Positions 56,987 to 64,000 of a DNA stretch of 64,000 nt are shown piece by piece (within the stretch, counting starts at the first letter, position 1; every line of letters starts with the position of its first letter). Below the pieces are notes generated by a model. The model saw nothing but the letters and a program-made list of their open reading frames with translations, searched no databases and was not told where the DNA came from. This DNA comes from Periplaneta americana (taxonomy: Eukaryota > Arthropoda > Insecta > Blattodea > Blattidae). The DNA lies in NCBI RefSeq assembly GCF_040183065.1, contig NC_091120.1:170436488-170500487 (forward strand), written 5' to 3'. Position numbers and translations under genes: made by a program.

Positions 56987-57490
56987 TATGTATCAATAGA
57001 ACTACGTAACAGTGCTAACAGAAACATTTTTATATGAAGCTTACCTTCCTGAAGATATCATATGAAATGTGAACTCTAATTATTTTATTTAATCTCGTCT
57101 TTAAGTTTACACATATTAATACTGGGATCACTTTTCTTTTTCCTGCATTGTTGTGCAGTATGTTATTCCTACATCTCCAAGTGGCGGCCTGAACACCAGA
57201 AGACTTCTAACACATGAGTACAGGCTGTTACAAAAGAAAAATTACAGTGCTTCCATTTCTCAAATGAGGTATAGAAATTCTTATACATTCAGAAATTTAA
57301 AATAAATATTATAGTCCAGCCACAGTATCTATTCATAAATTTAAGCACAGAAACTTAGTCATAAACAAAAGCAAAATAGATCTTTTGAATTCAATATTTT
57401 CTAAAGTTAATAGAAAAAAAAAAGAGTTCAGATAAGTTTGGGGGGGGGCAGTGCCTCCCATACCCCCCCAAATCCGCCTATGTGTGCGTG

Positions 57491-57716
57491 TGACCGAGTA
57501 CAGCAGAGGGGGAAGGGAAGGTAAGGGATGGGTGGCCGTGCTTGCTAGAGTTTTTGCAATAGCCATGATGTTGCCAAATGTTTCACAGAAATCCTATAAC
57601 GAGAAAAAAAAACTTATTTAGATTTTTCAAATCTCTTATGATCTATTACCAGTTTCATTTTGGTGCAGTGGTTACCTTCGATCCTGTATAATGTATAGAT
57701 TACGCATTCCATTTGA
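57491..57716. other. No recognisable feature
   Basis: Short spacer between the hAT element and SINE-A. Confidence 0.5.
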
Positions 57717-57729
57717 TCAATGTTGTAAT

Positions 57730-57959
57730 TTTTTTAGTTGGTTATTTAACGACGCTCTATCAACTACGAGGTTATTTAGCGTCGATGAGATTGGTGATGG
57801 CGAGATGAGGCCGAGGATTCGCCATAGATTACCTGGCATTCACCTTACGGTTGGGAGAAACCTCGGAAAAAACCCAAAGAGGTAATCAGCCCAAGCGGGG
57901 ATCGAACCCGCGCCCGACCGGCAGGCAAGCGCCTTAACCGACTGAGCCACGCCGGTGGC
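57730..57959 (-). mobile_element. SINE-A copy 2
   Basis: Minus-strand tRNA-like head (A box tggctcagtcggttaaggc, B box ggttcgatccccg). Exact 13-bp duplication tcaatgttgtaat at 57717-57729 and 57960-57972. Its head is better preserved than in copy 1. Confidence 0.93.
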
Positions 57960-58116
57960 TCAATGTTGTAATAGAAGCATAACATTAGTCATCAACAGGC
58001 TTCGAGACTTCGGACCCAATAGAGCAGTTCAGTGGGAAATCCGCATAACGGCGTACTGAGTATAGTGGTAAAGCAAACAGTGGGTGGGGGTACTGTAGAA
58101 TAAATGCCAACAAATA

Positions 58117-59018
58117 GGGGAGACTGTTGTAACTTTAAACACTTTTCACATTTTATTTTTTTTTTTTAATTTTGGGAAATGAAATTTTTTTAATGAAAAA
58201 ATGCTTGCAATAATTATTGAAGATTCCTTTACAACTTCTTGTATGTATTTTCCTGTTTTACAGATCTATTAAGGATGGAAAAAAATAAAATGAAGGGATA
58301 TGTAATGTGTTCAAAGGTACAACAGGATCATGTACCTTGGAACATACCCTCTTGAAAGTTGGAACACATGGAATATAAGTGGGAATATAGTTGTAAAAAC
58401 TGAAAATCATATTTAAAATGTATTTTCAATCATAAACCAGAGCAGGCTTCTCTGATTGAGATTTTATTCCCTGAAGGAGCAATAACAGCTTCAACAGCTT
58501 TCTTCAAGGCATCCGAATCAATTGGGGGCCTCTTTAATTCCAGACTTACTTCGTGACATGACCTTAAAATAAAAGAAAAACAAAAACCGATAGTATCGTG
58601 TAATGTGGAACATGTTCCATGGTACAAGATGTTTTATGTTCAGAGGTACAAGAGGGTGCACTTTTAAACAAATAAGGCTCTGAAAACTAGAGAGTCAAAT
58701 AAATCATGGAAATTAAAATATGTTATTACTCACCAGATGATAGGTAACACACTGTACTTGAAAGATATTAACAAATACAATCTGGTTTTGTGTTAGAAAA
58801 CATACATCAATGAACGAAATGTTTACTTTTGGTACTAAAAAAACTTGTTTTGTCCACAGAACTCACACTTTGCAATAAATCAAACTGAAACTACGACCAG
58901 AGCTACTTAGCGGCTTTCTCTACAATCTACTTCATTTTGAGCCCTCTAGGTAGCAGCAAAAATTAAAGAACAAAAAATGTTCAAAGGTACACAATGCTAA
59001 AGGTACAACAGTCTCCCC
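58117..59018 (-). mobile_element. pogo-like element, copy 3, 902 bp
   Basis: Same termini, TA at 58115-58116 and 59019-59020. It abuts the hAT remnant at 59025. Confidence 0.9.
58430..58559 (-). pseudogene. Frameshifted psq-HTH of pogo copy 3
   Basis: One extra base in the T-run (ctctttaattcc) throws the start out of frame. The rest reads KRPPIDSDALKKAVEAVIAP and ends like the others, so the 42-codon frame is lost in this copy only. Confidence 0.72.
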
Positions 59019-59024
59019 TACGTA

Positions 59025-59510
59025 AAGGAAAACGCTCTGGATTTGAAGGTTCTGACGAATAATTTGGTTTTCATACAAACTGTGTCTGAAACTATTTCAC
59101 GGTTAGAAGAGTCAGAGCAAGACATGCCGGAAGCCCTCAAATTAATTTAGAAAATGATGCAGAGAATTAATGAGACATCAAGTACACCGGTTACTGAACG
59201 TGTAAAACAGAAGTGGAAATCAATTTTAAGTAAAAATAACGGATATGGAACATTGTGTAACATAAACAGCAAATTAGTAGACATAGAGTCACCCGAGAAT
59301 AAAGGACTGTCTCTTAGAGACTGCAATGATGTTAGGTTTTTTTCTTTTTGCTCCTATCACGTCATGCGACGTAGAGCGCAGCTTTTCACAGTACAAACTG
59401 TTTGGCAGATAACCGAAAAAGATTTACGTTTGAGACACTGAAAATGTATCTTGTAGTAGGTACATTGCAATTCAGTAATGTTACTGCACTTCCTAAAGAC
59501 GACCAATAGG
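59025..59510 (+). pseudogene. hAT-type transposase remnant, second copy
   Basis: Successive frames give LDLKVLTNNLVFIQTVSETI, a stop, MMQRINETSSTPVTERVKQK, then after frame changes SCDVERSFSQYKLFG, the ERSFS block of the hAT dimerisation domain. Stops and shifts make it inactive. It shares only the general hAT C-terminal pattern with 42751-43450. Confidence 0.75.
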
Positions 59511-59642
59511 ATAAATGAAACAATTAAAATTGCTACATGCTTATTTCCACCACTAACTGTGTATAATTAAACACAAATGCTTATAAAAGACAGGAGAATA
59601 AATGCTTTTCACATTCTTTTGACATTATCATTGTTTAATGTA

Positions 59643-60311
59643 CGAAGGGGATCCAGGAAATAACGACCGTTCGCGCATACCCGCCGCGCAGCTGACTCCC
59701 CTTCCTTGTTTGAAGGTCAACTGGCTTCCTTAACATGTGTTCTCATAATGTTGTGAGTACTGGTTGCAACAAGTCGCCATTGTGCATTTTGTATTACTTC
59801 AAAATGAACGACGTGATTGATAATCCCGCCGACTGTGAGGTGAGGAGTGTGATTCGATTTTTGAATGCCCGACATTTGAAACCTGCAGAAATTTACCGGC
59901 AATTGAAAGAAGTGTATGGCGATACTGTAATGAATGAAAGAAATGTGAGAAAATTGTGCGAGTTTCATCGTGGACATTTGTTCGCCCATTGTTGAACACC
60001 ATTTTCTCACATTTCTTTCATTCATTACAGTATCACCATACACTTCTTTCAATTGCCGGTAAATTTCTGCAGGTTTCAAATGTCGGGCATTCAAAAATCG
60101 AATCACACTCCTCACCTCACAGTCGGCGGGATTATCAATCACGTCGTTCACGTGAAGTAACATAAAATGCACAATGGCGACTTGTTGCAACCAGTACTCA
60201 CAACATTATGAGAACACATGTTAAGGAAGCCAGTTGACCTTCAAACAAGGAAGGGGAGTCAGCTGCGTGGCGGGTATGCGCGAACGGTCGTTATTTCCTG
60301 GATCCCCCTCG
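59643..60311. mobile_element. Palindromic mariner, 669 bp
   Basis: Ends cgaaggggatccaggaaata and its complement, flanked by TA (59641-59642, 60312-60313). The left arm 59643-59954 is inverted at 60001-60311, about 98% identical by eye, with a 46-bp loop. The loop continues the right-arm (minus-strand) copy inward. Confidence 0.92.
59804..59994 (+). pseudogene. mariner transposase N-terminal HTH (left arm)
   Basis: MNDVIDNPADCEVRSVIRFL, then LKPAEIYRQLKEVYGDTVMN up to NVRK is the first HTH of mariner transposase. Reading then passes into the loop and stops. The right arm holds the same segment on the minus strand but with its ATG changed (acgtgaacg). No DDD catalytic domain is present on either strand. 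Confidence 0.85.
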
Positions 60312-60313
60312 TA

Positions 60314-60910
60314 TATTTACTTTCAGAATGTACATATGTGTTTCCCCATACTACCGTACTCTACTCTAAATAGCAACGTTGTTACCTCAACACATCTCTA
60401 TCTACCTGCAGCGAGTCAACAACCTATAGTGCATGCACAGTAAACTTATTGTATCGGGTCCAAAGTCTCGAAACCTGGTCATGAATAAACAAATGAAGTT
60501 CTTTAACTAATGTGGGCGGCATCGACGCATATCTCATACGGGGCATTATTGCAATTTTTGTTACTGTTTTTCTCGAGTGGTGCGCTGTAAAACGTTGCAC
60601 GTCAAAATAATCTTAAAATTGAAGTTATGTTGTTATAGCGACAGGAGCACACGACCTTGATAGATGGCGTGCGAGGTTTCTGTTCTTGTGTTGATTCCCT
60701 GCCACGCTGCCTTGATAATTGGAGAGGCCCAGACAGAGGAGTCGGTTGTCAGCTCATAACTCACGAGAGGAATGAGTGGAATTGGTCGGCTGTCTCTTCC
60801 GCGCATTACACGGCACGCGAGGATTGTAATGAGGCGCAGGATCCCCCCACACGACTTCCGTCTTCATCTCAGGAAACTCGCGTCGAATCACATTCTTCGT
60901 AGGCCAGTTC
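60314..60910. other. No recognisable feature
   Basis: A G+C-richer stretch (60640-60900) gives an 81-codon frame (60657-60902) with no domain. Confidence 0.45.
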
Positions 60911-61079
60911 TTATGCTATAATTATTGGAGCTATAATTATTGGACATAAGCGTTTAGTTAACTCCCTTAATAACAGTAATCTTTCAGTTGTTACCCTTAA
61001 CAACACGCTAATCTCTTATTCATCTGTCGTAAAAAAATCTTGGCTTCTTTTTTGATAATAATCTAAGTTGGAATTTTCA

Positions 61080-61656
61080 AGTTAAAGAAATGATAAAAAA
61101 AAAATATATATATGTTCCTCCATTCACTGTTTGAGTCGCTTGAGAAACTTCTTGCCCCAGCAACTGAAACTTACCCTAGTACAAACCCTAGTAATGCCGC
61201 ACTTCGATTATTGTGACGTTTTGTTAAGTGACCTAAGTTCTGAACTGTCAGTCAAGTTACAGCGAGCTCAGAATATGTGCGTCAGATACGTGTGCAACAT
61301 CCGACGATATGACCACATATCACCGTCCTTCGCAAGTCTTTCATGGCTCCGACTTAACGCAGAACTTTACACTCTTTGTCTTTACTCTTTCGAATTCTGC
61401 ACACCTCAACACCAAATTACCTTTCGTCTCGTTTCTCTTATCTATACTCTAACCACGACGTAAATACCAGATCACTTATCTGTGGCACGCTAAGTATACC
61501 TCTTCATAGAACATCTTGTTATGCATCATCTTTTACAGTATCCACCTCGCGTCAATGGAATTCCTTGTCACAAAGTATTAGGGGCTGCAAGACAATAAAC
61601 ACCTTTAAGAACAGCTTAAAAGATAACCTTATTAGCATTGCACTCCAATCATACTG
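61080..61656 (+). pseudogene. CR1-group reverse transcriptase C-terminus
   Basis: First frame (to about 61375): LRNFLPQQLKLTLVQTLVMP, HFDYCDVLLSDLSSELSVKL, QRAQNMCVRYVCNIRRYDHI. Second frame: LLFRILHTSTPNYLSSRFSY, then SRQWNSLSQSIRG...FKNSLKDNL, stop at 61655-61657. One frameshift near 61376 separates them. The SRQWNSLP-x-S and late FK-x-x-L pattern is typical of CR1/Rex-like LINE C-termini. Catalytic YADD is upstream of the truncation. Confidence 0.82.
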
Positions 61657-62007
61657 ATTTAAACTATCACTGACTACATTGTTACTTCTTTCTTTTAGAC
61701 ATAATCCTGATTGTGCTGTATTTTCAAAATTGTCTCATAATAATCTCTTTCTATTATGTAATATTATTTGAAATATATTAACATTCTATGTATTTTAGCT
61801 TAATTCTGCTACACAGTTTATTTCAGTGTTTAATTAATAGTTCATAGTATTTTGTTGTTTAATTCGTAAATAACTCTTGTATACATGTAACTCTCATCTA
61901 AATCAAATTGTTGAATTCTTTGTAAGTTCATGCATATGTATATACTCTTTTTGCTTGTTGAGTGGAAGAGAAGGCCTTACGGCCTTAACTCTGCCAGCTA
62001 AAATAAA

Positions 62008-62008
<1 letters not shown>

Positions 62009-62073
<65 letters not shown>
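62009..62073. repeat. (ATT)n microsatellite, LINE tail
   Basis: About 21 ATT triplets directly after the LINE 3' UTR. Confidence 0.97.
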
Positions 62074-62074
<1 letters not shown>

Positions 62075-62669
62075 GCAGGCGAAAGCGGGATATAAATGCA
62101 CTAGTGGCTTGTGCAGCAAATGCTGCAAATTTAGTTGATTAGAAGTTCATATTTATTTTCCAGAAAAATTACCAGACATTTTGAAAGATATTTGCTTCCA
62201 TCATAATGCAGATGTAACATTTAAAGCAACGTAATATCTCAATGAAGTGTAATCCTGTCAAAAATATCTGTTTTAAAAAGCTTCCCTCTTAATGTTTTCA
62301 TGCCAAATACTTTTTTTTGAATACATGCATCTTCAGTTCTTTGAGTTCTCTCTACAACAAAATGTATGCTTGGTAGCGATCACAGATCTAATCGATTAAA
62401 CCAAAGGAATAATATTAAATTAATTTGATGTAGTTTAAAGACGCAACTAAAATAGGAAGCATGACTTAATTACTTATGCATTTTCCATATTACTGCATTA
62501 ATCCTAGAAAAATGAGAGAATCACACATGTAAGTATCTACACCGCTCGTCATTAAATATCTGAAAAAGATCCACACCACATCATTAATTTAATAACTGTA
62601 AAAATATTTCATTTTTAATAACAATACTGTTATCTTATGTAAGTTCTGTAGTTTTCAGTTACATATATA

Positions 62670-63347
62670 CGAGGCGTGTTCTTAAAGTAAGTTCCATTTT
62701 CAATTATAGCTGTCGCATCGCTGCAATCGTTATTTTGCGCATGCATGTTTTCTTCTTCAGTCCTCAGGCAAGCTGTGCATGCAGTTTCAGAGCTTCAGTC
62801 CGTATGTGTGGTTAGTTGTGATCAGTTGAAATGTTTAAAGTGATAGAGCACCCTGCCGACTGTGAGATGCGGTCTGTTATCCGTTTTTTGAATGCGAGAA
62901 ACATCAAACCAGCTGACATTCATCATCAACTTTGTGAGGTGTATGGTGATGATGCCATTAGTGATGGAATGGTCAGGAGATGGGTTAGAAAGTTCAACGA
63001 GGGCCTCATCTCTGTGCATGACGAGCAGCATACCGGTCGGCCATCTTTGATCAATGACGATTTGGTGCGTGCTGTCGATGAAAAAATTCATGAGGACAGG
63101 AGGTTCACAATTTCTTCGCTTTCCTTGAATTTTCCACAAATGTTGCGGAGTGGTTCGCAGGCGGGTGAATTCTACAATGAGGGGATAGAAAGACTTGTGC
63201 CACGACTCGATAAATGCCTCAATAATGGCGGAGATTATGGTGAGAAGTAATTGAAGTGTGGGGAATACAATGCTACAAAAATGGTTTGTAAATATTTTCC
63301 CGTTTACTTTCTACACCTTTTGGAACTTACTTTAAGAACACGTCTCG
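62670..63347 (+). mobile_element. Internally deleted mariner, 678 bp
   Basis: Termini cgaggcgtgttcttaaagta and its near-complement, TA at 62668-62669 and 63348-63349. A full mariner is about 1.3 kb; about 600 bp are missing from the middle of the coding region. Confidence 0.9.
62831..63250 (+). CDS. HTH-only mariner protein, in-frame internal deletion (139 aa)
   Basis: The ATG at 62831 opens a 139-codon frame. Residues 1-100 are the paired HTH region of mariner transposase (HPADCEMRSVIRFLNARNIK, QLCEVYGDDAISDGMVRRWV, HDEQHTGRPS). At about residue 103 (LNFPQ/MLRSGSQ) it joins the conserved C-terminus (GEFYNEGIERLVPRLDKCLN NGGDYGEK), so about 200 residues with the catalytic DDD are missing but the frame is kept. 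It could bind the terminal repeats but not cut DNA; that is inference. The GRPS linker and both HTH units look undamaged. Confidence 0.85.
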   Translation: MFKVIEHPADCEMRSVIRFLNARNIKPADIHHQLCEVYGDDAISDGMVRRWVRKFNEGLISVHDEQHTGRPSLINDDLVRAVDEKIHEDRRFTISSLSLNFPQMLRSGSQAGEFYNEGIERLVPRLDKCLNNGGDYGEK

Positions 63348-64000
63348 TAGTATACTGTACAGCCGTTACTCAGTAAATTATAGAAATTAAGATCTAATTT
63401 AAGATATTCTCTACGTCTACTTACATAAAACCCTAAAAGATTTAACTTTCATATCAATATAGCATTAATGTGTGTAATTAGTGACAAATAGCCTACTCAC
63501 ATAATTGCATTAACTATAATAATATTTCATTTTTAATGTGTAATTATGTCATCAAACATTCTTACGTTTTGTAGTTCTTAATATCCAATACACAGGCTGT
63601 ACTCAGAAAACTACAGACCAGAGAATGAGACCTGTAAGTCTTCAAGTTTTTATACATTATCAAAAAATTACACAAATGAAGATCGACATATTGGCATTGT
63701 GTGTCAGAGAATCTGAGCCATCTGAACTCTGAATATGTCAGGTATCCTGTAGGTCATGGCCTTCATGTAATATTGTTTATTGTAGTGTGTATTGTTTTGT
63801 TTTATTCTGAAATGTCATTAAGTTAGTTCTCAAAACTGACAACAGATGGATTTTGGAAAATAAGACAATTATGTAGGAAAATTGACATTTCACTGAAAAC
63901 TACTATTTTTCTGAAAAACTTTGGATGCCAAGCTTCAAAATGACGGGTCACTCATTAACATCCGTTCAGCCGTTTTCCCATAATTTTCATTACCAGTTCA

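Larger units (their letters stand above)
55779..57482. mobile_element. hAT-type element with nested pogo copy
   Basis: Short inverted termini cataggcgga, followed on each side by a G-run (55805-55818; 57440-57449 as read here). The exact 8-bp duplication tgtgcgtg is at 55771-55778 and 57483-57490. Without the pogo insertion it is about 808 bp. No hAT transposase is visible. Confidence 0.8.
60915..62073 (+). mobile_element. 5'-truncated CR1-group LINE with (ATT)n tail
   Basis: RT C-terminus, a ~330-bp 3' UTR ending in ggccttaactctgccagcta and aataaatc, then (ATT)n to 62073. At the 5' side the phrase ctataattattgga is repeated twice (60914, 60932). Confidence 0.82.
62098..64000 (-). mobile_element. 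Helentron-like element, copy 3 (runs off the window)
   Basis: Left end actagtggcttgtgcagcaa with its hairpin. The right side reaches ccgttttcccataattttc at 63971-63989, only a few dozen bases short of the expected tatagat end. No Rep or helicase sequence. Hosts the mariner at 62670-63347. Confidence 0.75.

Noticed and set aside
59717..60190. 157-codon minus-strand frame
   Set aside because: Reads from one arm of the mariner palindrome across the loop into the other arm; the second half is antisense transposase.

Overview
This window is arthropod nuclear DNA: A+T-rich, intergenic in character, with no operons, phage or bacterial genes. The repeat content (RTE-type LINE copies with a (TAAG)n tail, several tRNA-headed SINE families, Tc1/mariner, pogo, hAT and rolling-circle elements, very long microsatellites) fits a large blattodean insect genome. 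My best guess is a cockroach such as Periplaneta americana. That is an inference from recalled repeat style, not a search result.

Only one convincing host gene is visible: a 713-codon uninterrupted coding exon at 38348-40489 (+). It encodes a class A GPCR with a signal peptide, an unusually long glycosylation-rich ectodomain and altered DRY, CWxP and NPxxY motifs. It begins exactly at a good splice acceptor and is followed at once by AATAAA. Almost everything else is mobile DNA, its decay products, or tandem repeats.

Layout. 1-5100: two SINEs (one an inverted dimer), a 5'-truncated RTE LINE and a 1.1-kb repeat that recurs at 54378. 5100-9600: sparse DNA, a SINE, a 46-bp minisatellite. 9.8-15.0 kb: pogo-type and Harbinger-type MITEs, more SINE-C copies, and a tandem duplication carrying RTE, SINE and MITE insertions. 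16.4-21.6 kb: a foldback with an (AAAT)n core, an RTE copy split by a hAT MITE, and a 1.5-kb polypurine array. 22.1-26.7 kb: a rolling-circle (Helentron-like) copy, a foldback holding a hAT element that carries a reverse-transcriptase fragment, a palindromic Tc1 and a SINE inside a MITE. 27.3-34.2 kb: an old LINE 3' end, a nested foldback, a 1.6-kb CAGT array. 34.2-37.9 kb: an internally deleted Helitron with Rep and helicase pieces. 38.3-40.5 kb: the GPCR. 40.7-55.4 kb: minisatellites, hAT and Jockey remnants, a pogo element, an 870-bp TATC array, a 52-bp minisatellite, a piggyBac-like element inside another inverted-repeat element. 55.7-64 kb: a hAT with a nested pogo, another pogo copy, a palindromic mariner, a CR1-like LINE end, and a Helentron copy with an internally deleted mariner that keeps an open 139-codon frame.

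The strongest unusual signals are: (1) a tRNA-headed SINE family (local name SINE-C) in which two of three insertions are inverted dimers bounded by one exact target-site duplication, and whose RNA would contain C(UUCG)G hairpins; (2) two independent Tc1/mariner insertions rebuilt into long hairpins with 186-bp and about 312-bp arms; (3) the divergent long-ectodomain GPCR; (4) the Rep-helicase deletion junction in the rolling-circle element; and (5) a hAT element carrying a LINE reverse-transcriptase fragment. Family labels SINE-A to SINE-H are local to this answer.
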